Below, one piece after another: positions 35,451 through 46,463 of a stretch of DNA of 64,000 nucleotides. Source of the stretch: Spinacia oleracea (taxonomy: Eukaryota; Streptophyta; Magnoliopsida; Caryophyllales; Amaranthaceae); the NCBI RefSeq assembly GCF_020520425.1, contig NC_079487.1:107852141-107916140 (forward strand). The letters are read 5' to 3'. A model generated the notes under the pieces. The model had not been told where the DNA came from. It saw only the letters and a program-made list of their open reading frames with translations, and did no database searches. The position numbers and the translations under genes were made by a program. Positions within the stretch are counted from its first letter, which is position 1; each line of letters starts with the position of its first letter.

Positions 35451-36138
35451 TGTAGGAGTGTCACCTGTAACAGCACATACGTCTGCCCATGCTTTTGAAA
35501 ACGCCTTTAGAAGTTTGGAACATGCATAACAAAAAGAAATATTCATGTCAAATATACTTCCTATTTGTGGCATTTGCAAATCTTTGACCTTTATTTTATT
35601 ACAAATAATAAAAATGTTTTTTTGTGTGTGTGGGGGTGTGAATGAGACGAATAAGGTAATATAAATTATAAACGGGGGCGAGGGATTCGAACTTGAGACC
35701 TATTGTACATAGACTCTCAGCCTTAACCAGTAGGCCAAGACTCCATTGGTACAAAAATAAAAATGTGTAAAACTAAGAAAATCAATTAACTCCATTTTTA
35801 TTTGGTTAAACAAATTGAAGCAGTAGCTTGTTATACTATTGCGTGTCAAATAATTATTCATAACTAACAACTAAATTTGAAATTTCCATCATATATTACC
35901 ACAATAATTTGGTTCGTGAATATATATATGACGTAAGTGCTATAATTGAATAAAAAAAGTTTGAATAGAAATTTACGGGACTATCGTCTTGTACACCATC
36001 TCCAACGGCTCCATAATCCATCACGTTAAATTGAGACGATGAAGTAAGTAGAATGTCATTATGTGTCCGAATGCCTACAACTAGCTGGGAGACATTTAGA
36101 AGAACGTACACAACAATCAAGACGGAAAACTCCTGCAT
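35451..36138 (-). pseudogene. Polygalacturonase (GH28), 5' part: exon 1 and start of exon 2
   Basis: Exon 1 is 36138-35977 (54 codons). It begins MQEFSVLIVVYVLLNVSQLV, a secretion signal peptide, followed by FNVMDYGAVGDGVQDDSP, the usual start of mature plant polygalacturonases. Exon 2 starts at 35504 (AFSKAWADVCAVTGDTPTL) and is cut at 35451 by the retrotransposon; it resumes at 23856. I chose the Met at 36138 because it gives a clean signal peptide; an earlier in-frame Met at 36246 would add 36 unlikely residues. Only about 175 bases separate this ATG from the end of a Mutator-like element, so the native promoter has probably been displaced too. A SINE sits in intron 1. Confidence 0.9.
35618..35750 (-). 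mobile_element. tRNA-derived SINE in polygalacturonase intron 1
   Basis: Read on the minus strand it has a tRNA-like head with a perfect B box (GTTCGAATC) and an imperfect A box (GGCCTACTGG), ending in an A-run (TTTTTTT on the plus strand). Similar flanks, ACAAATAATAAAAATGT (35601-35617) and ACAAAAATAAAAATGT (35751-35766), look like its target duplication. Confidence 0.7.
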
Positions 36139-36312
36139 AGAAAAATTAACCACCAAAGAGCACACGTACATAAGAAGATCGATAGATCTATGTAATTTCT
36201 TGACTATGAACAACAATGTAAGGGAAAAAAAGTTCGGAAATTGCATATTAGAGTCTTACCATTTGAGGTGATCGAACACACAACACGGCTAAGTAATAAC
36301 AATTATTTAGAA

Positions 36313-36529
36313 GGCAAAATTGCTAAAAGGGACCTTTTATAAGCCAGAATTTGCGAGAAGGGACCTTTTAAAATTTTTTTTGTAAAAACACACCTAAATG
36401 TAAAAATAATTTGCGAAAGACAAAAAAAAAAGAATATTCAGGCATTGACTATTATTTGCCGGCGTTGACCCTCACGTGATAGTCACGTGCTGCTCTTTTT
36501 CACTCTTTGCACCCCTTTTCCCTCCAAAT
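36313..36529 (+). repeat. Left terminal inverted repeat of the MULE
   Basis: About 217 bp, matching 42360-42575 in reverse. Near its inner end it carries two CACGTG words separated by ATAGT (within 36470-36495). Related terminal sequence occurs in the non-autonomous element at 43386-43892. Confidence 0.92.
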
Positions 36530-36702
36530 AGAAATCACAACCCCTATTCCCACATTTCACGTTCTCCTTTCTCCTTCCTCTGTTCTTCTTCTTCCCCCCA
36601 CCCCATGCTCTAAAAAAATTTCAATCCCTCTGCAAAATTAAGTTGAATAACGAATACTGCAAGCATCTCCATCAAGATTTGAGTCTGGGCACGAATTATC
36701 TG

Positions 36703-36809
36703 GTAAGAATTCCTTCTAAATTTGTGGAATTTGAATGTCGAAAAATTAGGGTTTTTTCCCCCAATTTTGTAAATCAATTGAATCGGATGTTGTTGATTAC
36801 TTGTTGCAG
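36703..36809 (+). other. Probable 5' UTR intron of the MULE GRF gene
   Basis: Donor CTG|GTAAGAAT and acceptor TTGTTGCAG|TAATT just before the ATG at 36815 suggest a short leader intron. Inferred from splice signals. Confidence 0.5.
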
Positions 36810-36814
36810 TAATT

Positions 36815-37258
36815 ATGGCTCCATGGAATGAAGTGAAATGTGGGTGTGGGTTTCCTGTAGCCAAGAGGACTGCTTGGACTCATGAAAACCCAGGGAGAAA
36901 GTTTATTGCTTGCAAATTCTACAATCCTGAAACTGGGCAAAGGGGGTGCAACAAATTTGATTGGCTTGATGAAGATATTGTTGAATGGCAAAGGGATGTT
37001 ACTAATGTGCTTGTTGCTGAAAAACATAGGCTGTCCACTGATCTTGCAATTCTGAGGAACAGATTTGCTTGCATTGAACAAGAGAAGATTAGGCTAGTCG
37101 AAGAGGTTGACAGATTGAAGAAGAACAAGGGCATGATGATGGGTGTTTTGGGGTCTAAGAAGGCTGGCTTGGGTCAGAATCAGCTAATGGGGATGATTTG
37201 TGTGTGTGCAATTGTGTCTGTATTATTTAGTTTCACTGTAATCAAGGTACTTGGGTAG
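36815..37258 (+). CDS. GRF zinc-finger, coiled-coil, C-terminally anchored protein carried by the MULE
   Basis: A 147-residue protein. Residues 8-52 match the GRF-type zinc finger: the CGCG start with Cys9 and Cys11, the GRKF motif at 27-30, Cys33, Cys45, then FDWLDED. GRF fingers bind single-stranded nucleic acid in topoisomerase III alpha, APE2 and NEIL3. Residues about 55-105 are a heptad-like charged helix (coiled coil), and 124-144 (LMGMICVCAIVSVLFSFTVI) a single hydrophobic segment, so it may be tail-anchored. It lies inside the MULE, starts about 285 bp after the left TIR and converges on the transposase gene. The frame is clean and the context says it moves with the element. It could be a captured host gene or a maintained second gene analogous in position to mudrB; it shows no similarity to mudrB that I can see. 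Function unknown. Confidence 0.8.
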   Translation: MAPWNEVKCGCGFPVAKRTAWTHENPGRKFIACKFYNPETGQRGCNKFDWLDEDIVEWQRDVTNVLVAEKHRLSTDLAILRNRFACIEQEKIRLVEEVDRLKKNKGMMMGVLGSKKAGLGQNQLMGMICVCAIVSVLFSFTVIKVLG

Positions 37259-37439
37259 ATGGTAGGATGAACTTTGTTTAAGGAATGTTAGGCAATTAGA
37301 AGCTAGGCTTGGTTTAATTCCTTGTTGTAATGCCTTTATGTTTAATGCATTCGTTGTTGTAATCAAACCATTGTGGTTTAGAATGAATGAAAAGTTTGCC
37401 TCCTTTATTTTGCCAAAATTATTTGTTTTGTTGGTATGA

Positions 37440-37660
37440 ATCTTCCCGTATTTTGTTTCCGTATGTTGTTCCCGTATTTGGTTAAGTTGATGTTTATTTT
37501 TGTAGCCGTCGAGTTGAATATATTGTGTCGTGTTTAAGGTATGTTTAATATAATGTGTCGTGGTTAAGTTGATGTTTATTTTGTTTCCGTATTTTATTCC
37601 CGTATTTTGTTTCCGTATTTTGTTTCCGTATTGTGTCGTGTTTAAGGTACTTTGTTTCTT
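37440..37660. repeat. Short repeats between the two convergent MULE genes
   Basis: The spacer between the 3' ends of the two MULE genes contains repeated CCGTATTTTGTTT words and two copies each of GTTAAGTTGATGTTTATTTT and TGTGTCGTGTTTAAGGTA. Probably low-grade tandem duplication in a non-coding terminator region. Confidence 0.6.
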
Positions 37661-37920
37661 GACCAAAATGAAATGGACTTATATAAGATGACAAATTGGA
37701 GAGAAATACACTTTTATAACTTGTCAAATTGACATAATCTTACAAAAGTAGTCAAAATGACTAATGTTGACTTTAGCATACCAAAGTTGACTTCAGTTTC
37801 ATGACCAAAGTAAGAGCTATAGACAAGCAAGCAGAGACAAGCAAGCAATCAGCAATTGTATTCATTTAACTTACAAAATACCAAAAACTAGGATTCCAAC
37901 TGACTAACAACTAATCTAAT

Positions 37921-40900
37921 CTATTCTTGTTGTTGACTTGGGTGAAGTTGAGGAGCACCTTGGGAGGATTGAACCACAGAAGGTTCTTGAGCTGCAATCT
38001 GACCAGGGGTTGAAGCTGCGACTGTTTCACCAGGTGGTGCAGGCATAGCACACTTAGGTTTGTAGTGTCCAAGTCCACCACATCTGCTACACTTGTTTTG
38101 CCTCTTTGCTCTCTTAACAGGCTGCTTGTCTTCATCCTCTCCAGCTGCCTTATGCCTCTTGTGCTTGCTTGGCCTACCTGGCATTTTTCTGTAAGGTGGA
38201 GGCAATGGACCAGGGTAGGGTGTTTGATCCCATTGATTCTGACTAGGCATGCCTTTGAATGGTGGGGCATAAGACTTGGCATAAGTCTGAACATGATAGG
38301 CAGGGTGGATGAAGTCTTCGTAGTTTAGCCTCTTTGTTTGAATACATGCCAATGCATGCCAGCAAGGAATTCCCATAAGACTCCATCTGTAGCATCCACA
38401 TACTTTGGACTGTAAGTTGACAACAAATGTGTCCTGGTCATGGTCCACTTCGAACTCATGTAAGTCAGCTTGCCTGATTCTCATGTTATGCACTTGCGTA
38501 AGACCTTGCTGAACCATCTTAACAACAGAAGGCATAATGACACCCTTAAATCCCTTCAGTCCCTCCCTTTTTGAATTGAATCTCTCCATGACATACCTCC
38601 TAACCCACTCCATCAGCTGTAGGATTGGTTTTGCCCTTGCCTCCCTCAACACATTATTAAAACTCTCACAGCAGTTGTTTAGTAGCATTCCTGACTTAGA
38701 AGCAGTGCTAAACCCATGTCTAGACCAGTGAGCTATGTTGATGGCATCCAAGTACTTAAATGCTTCTTCATTCAGCTCTTTTATGGCTGCCATGTGAGTG
38801 TTGAAATGGTGCTGGCAACAACAGATGCATTGTGTTAGATCAATGTATAGCAGACAGACAGACATACCACAGTATGCAGACTCAAAGAAAGCAAGTACAG
38901 AAAAAGAATACCTTTGTGGAAGATCTAGCTGCCTTCCAGAAATGCTCTTTGTACACAACACCAGGAAACTTGCCTTTGAAGTTAGCCCAGATATGCCTAC
39001 AACAGTATCTGGTCTCTGCATTTGGCAGAACTGTTCTGAAAGCATCAAGCAAACCCTGCACACCAGGCAACCATGAATGCAATGACCAAGTCAGATGTGG
39101 AGATCACAAGTCAGTTATGTCCAACTTAAAAAAATTCTAGACTCGGGTTTGAAATCGGACACGATAAAGTTAAAAAATGACAAATATATACAATTTTGAA
39201 TAATTCTAGACTCGGGTTTGAAATCGGACACGATAAAGTTAAAAAATGAAAAAAATTAGGGGAAAGATTGTACCTTCTGTCTGTCAGACATGTAGGTCAC
39301 TTCTTCCTTCTCGTGAACCCAAGTAACAAAGTCAGCCACAGTGATGATGTCAGCTCTCAAAAGCTCCAAGAACCAGGCCCAAGTTTCAGCATTTTCAGTC
39401 TCCACTATAGCCCAAGCCACAGGGAAGATGTTGTTGTTCCCATCCTTCCCAACTGCAGTCAACAAGATACCTGGGTATGATCCCCTCAAATGTGCCCCAT
39501 CAACTCCTATTATTGGCCTGCAGCCAGCCATAAACCCCTCTTTGCAAGCTTGCAAACACACATACAACCTCTGAAACAATGGAGGTGGGTTTTCTATGCC
39601 TTGTACCTTCACCACAGCTGTGCTTCCCGGGTTATACTTCTTAATAGCTGCTGCATAATCCCACACCTTTTTATACTCTAAGCTAGCATCCCCAAAGATC
39701 ATTTTCATAGCTAAAGATCTACTATAGTAAGCTTTGTAATATCCTATTTCAGATTTCACTTCCCTCCTTGCTCGTCTTATGAATCCCTTAATTTTTGTGT
39801 TAGGTTCATCCCTCCAATCCTCCAAGTATCTCTCAGCTAGGTACTTTGAGGTAACCTTAGGGTTATCAAACTGCCACCCACAAATATGTTTTGGCCTAAT
39901 ACTCTTTATTTGCCAACTGTTCTCACCCTTTAGTTTTCTACCATGGATCTTAAATCTGCACTTCCTCTTCTGCTTACACACACACTGCACAGATCTACCA
40001 CCCTTCACAGGACACCCACATCTGTTTGCACAATACACAGAGACTCTATTGTTGTTGTTGTGCAAGTAGTAGTAATTATACCCTTTCTGGATGGCATTGT
40101 ACCTAATTGCCTTCCTAAGAACAGTGTTTGATGGAAACTTCAACCCCTTAAACAATTCAATTGGCACTTTGAAATCTACACTAGGATTGAAACAAGGGTA
40201 ATTAGGTCCTTCATCATCTGATCCTAGTATGCTAACAACCTCACCATCACTGTCATTAAGCTCAACATCATCACCACCAATTAGCCCACCCTCAATACAG
40301 TCTTCATCTTCTTCCCTTTCTTCCCTTTCTTCCCTTTCTTCCCCTGCTGCTTGCTGCAGTCCTCCTAAAGTCCTTTCAACTCCCTCAGTTATCTCATGGT
40401 CCACATATTTATGGAACAAGTCATCATCACTCTCATCTTCATAGTCACCCTCACTCAGCAAGACATCACTGTCAGTATCAGATTGACCCTCATCAATTCT
40501 CTCCTTAGTTCCTGCAGCATTTCCCTCACTCACAGTAGCTCTTCCTCTCTCTTCATTCTCAACAGCTGTCTCCTGATCTCCCTCACCCCCAGCTCTTCCC
40601 TCAACCACAATCTGATCAAGATTTTCAGCTCTCTCTTCACTCACAATAACTCTCCCCTCACTCACACCAGCTCTCCCCACACTCACAGTAGCTCTTCCCA
40701 CAATTGATTTGGATCTCTGCCCTTTTTCAGCTCTCACTTCACTCCCAAATGCTCCTCCCTCACTCACAGAAACTCTTCCCTCACCCCCAGCTGATTTGTG
40801 TTTAAGCAGTGCCTCCTTTTCAGCAAGTGTTCTCTTAAAAAGGGACACTGTGGGAATTTTTTGTCTCACTGCCTGTTCTAGTAGTGGGGAAAATTTGGGA

Positions 40901-42069
40901 AATTTGGGTGTTGAATGAAGGGGTATTGTTGAAGGGGGTGGGATTTCCCTGGACAGATTGGATGGTGGGAGTGATTTGGACTGATTTGTATGTGGAGGCA
41001 AGCTTTTAAAAGTGTGGCAATGTGTGGAGTGTTGACTGGAATTAGGGTTTTGACTAGTGCTGCTGACTGTACTGCTGACTAGATTCACCAGTGGGGCCCC
41101 CAGTGATGAGTCACCACTCACAGAATTGCTCCCTCCACCACTTGATTGGAGATCACTATCACTATACCATTTGACATGTGTAGGAAAACGACTCCTATCA
41201 TCATACTCCTTCTCACCATGTACCACATACAATTGGTACGACCCATCCTTCTCGGGTGCACTCAAAAAATCGGGAATCTCAACATCACTCTTGATCTCTT
41301 TCCTTCCATTCCCATGTAAACTACACCCTCGCCTCCTAAACCAAATCTGACCTACTTCTTTGTATCCCAATTCCCTCCTAATCCAATCTGCAAATTCAAA
41401 GTAACATATCTCCTCCACATTTGTATGCAATGACATACCAGCCTTAGGATTATCACCCCTCTCATACGTAGTTTTGTTATTTCTAGATACAAATTGCCCC
41501 CCGTGAAACAACCTAATAGTAACAGGCTCCATCAATTTAAACCAGCTTTGTTCTACGTGAATCCTACCGTTAAACCTGATGCACATACAACGACACACTA
41601 CATTCAATTTCCTATTTAATCACAGCTATGCCAACACAAATTCAACAATACAAATTCCAGTCATTCATCAAAATGTGCCAAAATATCCTAATTAATCAAG
41701 CAACCAGATTAATGAGGCCCAAATTTAACAACCAGAATAAATTTAACAAACATAAACCACCACATTAATCACCCAGAATCAATTTAACATAAACCACCAC
41801 ATTAAGAATCAATTTCTTGAATTTTCACATTAAACCCTAATCCCAATTAATCGAATTTTTAGGAATACTTAGTATAATATTACCAGCAATTAACAAATAC
41901 CAATGAATTATTAAACTAAGCCCTAATTTTTACAGCATATTCAAAGTTAAAATATGGTAATTCACCTGTCCTTGTGGATCACTCTGTAATTTAGGTAGTT
42001 GTTGACTACTGTCTCGTTCCTCTTCCTTTTCCTTGATGATGACGCCTTCCCCTTTCCATTTTTAGCCAT
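37921..42069 (-). CDS. MURA-type MULE transposase, 4 exons
   Basis: Exons 42069-41966, 41575-39274, 39055-38912 and 38811-37921 with GT-AG borders and matching phases give 1146 residues. Order: a basic start MAKNGKGKASSSRKRKRN; a PB1-like N-terminal domain (about 45-150) including FADWIRRELGYKEVGQIWF; a long Ser/Glu-rich region with VSEGRA-like repeats and an EEREEREEREED run; a MuDR-type DNA-binding region from about 510; and the MULE catalytic core with Asp about 727 (GVDGAHLRG), Asp about 799 (SDRQK) and Glu about 899 (CCESFNN). Then come a SWIM zinc finger about 988-1002 (CGC...C.H) and a CCHC knuckle about 1091-1104 (CSRCGGLGHYKPKC). It cuts and pastes the element through its TIRs. Intron 2 falls directly after SDRQK. 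All key residues are present, so it looks functional. The start is the only Met that keeps the exon phase and lies near the right TIR. Confidence 0.9.
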
Positions 42070-42359
42070 GGAAGTACAGCAGTAGCAGAGAAGAGCAGAA
42101 GGTGCAGAGATTTTTGACAAAAACGGGAAAGAGAAATTCAGAAAATTTGCCCAGAAATGGAAAAAAGAACATGAATTTAAGTAGTTGGACCATTGATGAT
42201 GACTTACTTGTGCTTATTGGTTGAATTTTTTGAACTTCATTGATGACGCTTCATTAATGAAGACCTCATTGATGGCGCAGACCTCATTGATGGCAGAAGA
42301 GATGAAGAGTTTCCCAGGATTTTTTTTTTTAGGTATCAAAGGGTTTATATACCCTGATA

Positions 42360-42575
42360 TTTTGGAGGGAAAAGGGGTGCAAAGAGTGAAAAAGAGCAGC
42401 ACGTGACTATCACGTGAGGGTCAACGCCGGCAAATAATAGTCAATGCCTGAATATTCTTTTTTTTTGTCTTTCGCAAATTATTTTTACATTTAGGTGTGT
42501 TTTTACAAAAAAAATTTTAAAAGGTCCTTTCTCGCAAATTCTGGCTTATAAAAGGTCCCTTTTAGCAATTTTGCC
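42360..42575 (-). repeat. Right terminal inverted repeat of the MULE
   Basis: The reverse complement matches 36313-36529 with only a few differences. It should hold the promoter of the transposase gene, which starts at 42069. Confidence 0.92.
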
Positions 42576-42584
42576 TATTTAGAA

Positions 42585-43376
42585 TGTACTTGTGATGATC
42601 AAGTGACAACCTACTAACAATGTCTATTGTATGAACTAATAACATTGTTTTTATACTAACAGTATTAGCTCAGGTTCAATGACAAAGTTAATTAAGTCAA
42701 CCATAAAATTACATAATTAAACATATATTGATATCTTAGTAAATTCTAAAATTAACTCATCAAACAAAATAAAACGATATATTACCTTACTTGCTATCAA
42801 AAGCTTGTCAAAACAGAATTAATTAATTTAACAAATGTTTTCAAAACTACCATAAAAGGATCACAAAAGTACATGACATTGGTCTGAAACGGATACAAAA
42901 TCATAACTAGATTTGGATTGGTATTGGGCTTTTACGGTTAAAATCGAGTCTAGTCCTATGTGGGTTCTTCATTCCAAAGCTATCAAATCCAAAATCTAAA
43001 TTTTACAGTTTACTCGTTTCTTTTGGCACCCAATTAAAGAGAAACAACATTTAATTAGTGGGTCAGTGGGTCGGGTCTAATCCAGCCCACCCTGACACAA
43101 CCCATAGTAAGTAGAGTCGGACTCCACTTTGATCCATGACACAATCCGCCCCAATTCGGATTTTTTTTTGTTGCGTCGGGGGTCGGACCCACTTATGACC
43201 CATGATATAACCCGCCCAACCTGGATATTTTTTTTGTTGTATCGTGGGTCGAGCTTTTTCAACACAACTCATTTCGATCCATCCCATCAGACCCAACACA
43301 ACCCACCATAGCACACCCCACCCACCCAAACCCAACCCACCAAACCATGTGACCCACCAAACATGCCATTCTATTA
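42585..43376. other. Intergenic, includes a CCCAACCC-rich tract
   Basis: The first part (42585-43050) is AT-rich with nothing recognisable; if the MULE displaced it, it is the former upstream region of the polygalacturonase. From about 43060 to 43370 CAACCCA / GGGTCGG words recur on both strands, with a near-repeat around TTTTTTTTTGTTGCGTCGGG and TTTTTTTTGTTGTATCGTGGG. It may be a decayed element of hAT type, but no ends could be fixed. Confidence 0.4.
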
Positions 43377-43385
43377 TTCTAATTT

Positions 43386-43892
43386 GGCAAATTTGCCAAA
43401 AAGGACCTTTTATAACCCAAATTTTGCGAGAAAGGGCCTTATATAATTTTTTTGTGAAATCACACCTTAATGTAAACCTTTTTTTGCGAAAGACACCTAA
43501 GGGAAGTTTCCGACATTCACTGAGATGTTTTGGCCATTGACTTGTACGTGAGCAACATGTGTGGCTTCACTTTGCTACATTTTCAACAAAACGCATTGTT
43601 AAAGTGATGTTTAATGTGGTAGTGCTTGATTTTGATATTTTGTGTCGTGTTGGGAAGTTGTTTCGTTTCCACTAAACATATTCGTTTTCACAAGTTAACA
43701 TGTAAAATGAAGCCACACGTGCTGCTCACGTACAAGTCCATGACCGGAAAAGCTCAGTCAATGTCGGAAACTTTCCTTTGGTTGTCTTTTGCAAAAAAAA
43801 AATACATTAAAGGTTGATTTTACAAAAAAAATTATATAAGGTTATTTCTCGCAAAATTTGGACTATAAAAGGTCATTTTTTACAAATTTGCC
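43386..43892. mobile_element. Non-autonomous MULE related to the 6.26 kb element
   Basis: A 507 bp element beginning GGCAAATTTGCCAAAAAGGA and ending TTTTTTACAAATTTGCC, with long imperfect inverted repeats. Flanks TTCTAATTT (43377-43385) and TTCTTATTT (43893-43901) fit a 9 bp target duplication with one change. Blocks such as ACCTTTTATAACCCAAATTT and TTTTTGCGAAAGACA parallel the TIR of the autonomous MULE, so that transposase could recognise it. No coding capacity. Confidence 0.8.
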
Positions 43893-44124
43893 TTCTTATT
43901 TAATTATTTTGATGCGATTCTGGTTTCTTTTAGGCTCTTGCCTTGTTGTTGCCTAGGGGTGAAAGACTTCTCCCCTTTGGCTAGATTGTAATAGTTGTTC
44001 AACGTAATATATTCTCTCCTACTTGCCAAAAAAAAAAACCCCCAAAAAAGGCAAAACCATAAATAGCCCATAAGCATATAGTTTGATTAGGGGACATTAT
44101 ATATATAGTACTCTTTACAAAGAA

Positions 44125-44290
44125 TTACTCTCTTCGTTCCATAATGACGTTCAATTTATAATTTTAACACTATTTATACTTGTTTTAATTTACTTTTTTC
44201 TTATGAGAGTGGTTTGAAGCAAAGTCTATACCAAATTGATTTAACCTATTTTGTCCATTATGTAAATATGTATGTTAGTGTTTTTTTTAT
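44125..44290. mobile_element. Stowaway-like fragment, left end only
   Basis: Starts CTCTCTTCGTTCCATAATGA, similar to the CTCCCTCCGTCCC ends of Stowaway elements, and is preceded by TTA. The right end was not found, so it is probably truncated. Confidence 0.35.
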
Positions 44291-44743
44291 TTTTAATTTT
44301 AGATTAGTGTTTGATTTTGAATTGACTTTTATTCTAGATTTATTTTTTAGTTATTAGAATGTTTGATTTTGGATTAACTTTTATTCTAGATTTATTTTTC
44401 AGTTATTAAAGTGTTTGATTTTGGATGAAGTTGTATATAGTGGTAATTAATTAATTAAAATATCTATGTAACACATTTTTTTAATTCTAAAATAAATTAA
44501 AATTTTCATTTTTTCATTGGTCAAAACAATTAAATTTCTTACGTGGTGCTCTAATAGCTCAGCAAATATGCCTATTTTAATTATATATATTAGATTTATA
44601 ACCATGAGATATATGGTTTAGAAATCTTTGGAAGAAGGTGGGTTTGACGCATACCATTCATTAGGGGGATGGAGCGAGTCAGCGAGAATGAAGACGAAAG
44701 CACCGTCGCTCTAATTTTTTGCCGCAAACATCGTACTAGCAGC

Positions 44744-44909
44744 TAGGGTTGTCAAAAACTGACCTGATTCAATCGATTTCTAACAAAAACCGAAGTGACA
44801 TGAAAAAAAATACACACATTATATCCGAATAAGTACAATGATCCCGCACAACTATATTATCCGATTATACCCGACCATAACCGACCTATAACCCGATTTG
44901 ACAGCTCTT
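44744..44909. mobile_element. Small hAT-type MITE
   Basis: The 166 bp unit begins TAGGGTTGTCAAAA and ends ATTTGACAGCTCTT, imperfect inverted ends. Flanks CTAGCAGC (44736-44743) and CTAGTAGC (44910-44917) are an 8 bp duplication with one difference. Repeated CCGA words (CCGACCATAACCGACC) lie near the right end. Confidence 0.65.
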
Positions 44910-44917
44910 CTAGTAGC

Positions 44918-46463
44918 CATAATTCCATAGTTCTCTCTCCGTTTATTTTTCTTCTTTTACTATTTCACAATTTGCTTATTTTCTACAGAATAGTTTGACT
45001 TGATTGCACATTTTTTTTTGAAGGGAATAGGAAAATTATCATTAATAAATCGCCATACGGCATCTACAACAATAATTAACCCTAAATAACATGTAATCTA
45101 AAACATCAATATGAAATTCTTCATCCAATTTGCTAGTATGCACGCTTCGGAACCGCTTCTTTGATATGGTAGTATTCCAACCATAAACGACTTTCGATAA
45201 CTCAATATTTCTAATGCCTGATGTTAGCAATTGAAATCTGACCTTCATCTTGACGTTCTTGATCTTCAACCAGTAATATTCTTCTCTAATACACATAGAT
45301 CTACGAAATAACCTAAGAAACAAATTTCCTTGAAGGAAAAAAAAAAGTCCTGTTTTTCAAGGGAGAAAAGGTCCTCGCACAGTCGCACAAGGAAGCATTA
45401 TTATAACCTAAAGACAAACACAATTAAAGGAATAAACTAACAAAATAATAAAGATTGGGGCTTTCCACCAATAAAATCGATAAAAGCCCCTTTAAAATTC
45501 ACTAATCGATGATTGCATGTTGTTAGTTTTGCATAAAATTATTATAATCAGGTCGATATTGCTACTAAATTATTGTTAGATTGATTTCTTTTCCCTTCTA
45601 GTTTTGAATTTTGATATTTTTTGTGCAATTAGTATGTCGTATTTAATTTTAATTTGTACACGTACAAATGGAGCAAGGATTAAAATATACCAGGTCATTA
45701 ATTAAATATAAATTATGTTTCAATTTTACAATAATCACAAATTATCAACGAAAATCCTTATTTGATTGTCGATCAGTTTCGAAAGGAAGGTCAATTTATC
45801 AAACACCTTGTATGCAGCTCCTCTGCTGAGGTCCTACAAGTTGCCCTTACTGCTACGCGAAGTGAGAACAAGTAATACTCCGTATATTGCAGTATCATGA
45901 ACACGATGAAGATTAATCAACGTACAACAAAACTGTTGCCCTTCAAGCAAGTTTAATCAACGTACAACAATATTTATTAACCAAAAGTTTATTGCCAAAC
46001 TACAAAACTGTTCTGCAAACATGGATTACAAATACAAATAGAATAAAGATTAATAAATAAAGAGTAAAACCTAACGCCTCAATGATGTAAAACCACATCC
46101 CGTCGACAACAATATGAATGGGGAACGAACGAGTAATGATTCATACAAATCCAGATTTGCTTGTCCACCAAGATATTGTAACTTGTAACTTCCGTTTCCA
46201 CAATTCTGATGATGTACCAACCATTACTTGAAAAATTGGTGTTAAAGTCACTTGAAAAATTGTCAAAATTTTGAACATAATGATACAACACAACCGGATA
46301 TTCTGACTAGCCTGAAACTGCCCCTCAAATTAGAATTACGAACCTGAATTAGGGTGTATATGTTGTATGATCCCGAGTTTGTCATTGAATTTTTGTACCT
46401 TTCAAAACAATGCAGCACTCACAAATAACAAGTGGGAAAATATAAGCTGCTCACCGATAATTA
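44918..46463. other. Intergenic before the mitoferrin 3' end
   Basis: AT-rich. A 93-codon minus-strand open frame at 45042-45323 has no recognisable domain; its position next to a T-run and its basic composition would suit a retroelement 3' remnant but this is not shown. A 23-base direct repeat containing TTTAATCAACGTACAACAA occurs near 45915 and 45950. Confidence 0.4.

Larger units (their letters stand above)
36313..42575. mobile_element. Two-gene Mutator-like element (MULE), 6.26 kb, apparently autonomous
   Basis: Near-identical inverted repeats of about 217 bp (36313-36529 and 42360-42575) begin GGCAAAATTGC. The 9 bp TATTTAGAA is duplicated at 36304-36312 and 42576-42584, as Mutator transposases do. 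Inside are two convergent genes, a spliced MURA-type transposase (minus) and a GRF zinc-finger membrane protein (plus), each starting near its own TIR. TIR similarity and intact reading frames point to recent activity. Confidence 0.95.

Noticed and set aside
39268-41350. Plus-strand frames opposite the MULE transposase
   Set aside because: Shadows of the transposase exon; serine-rich text comes from the opposite strand's acidic repeats.
45042-45323. 93-codon minus-strand frame
   Set aside because: No domain or conserved motif recognised and the region looks like decayed repeat DNA; not called as a gene.
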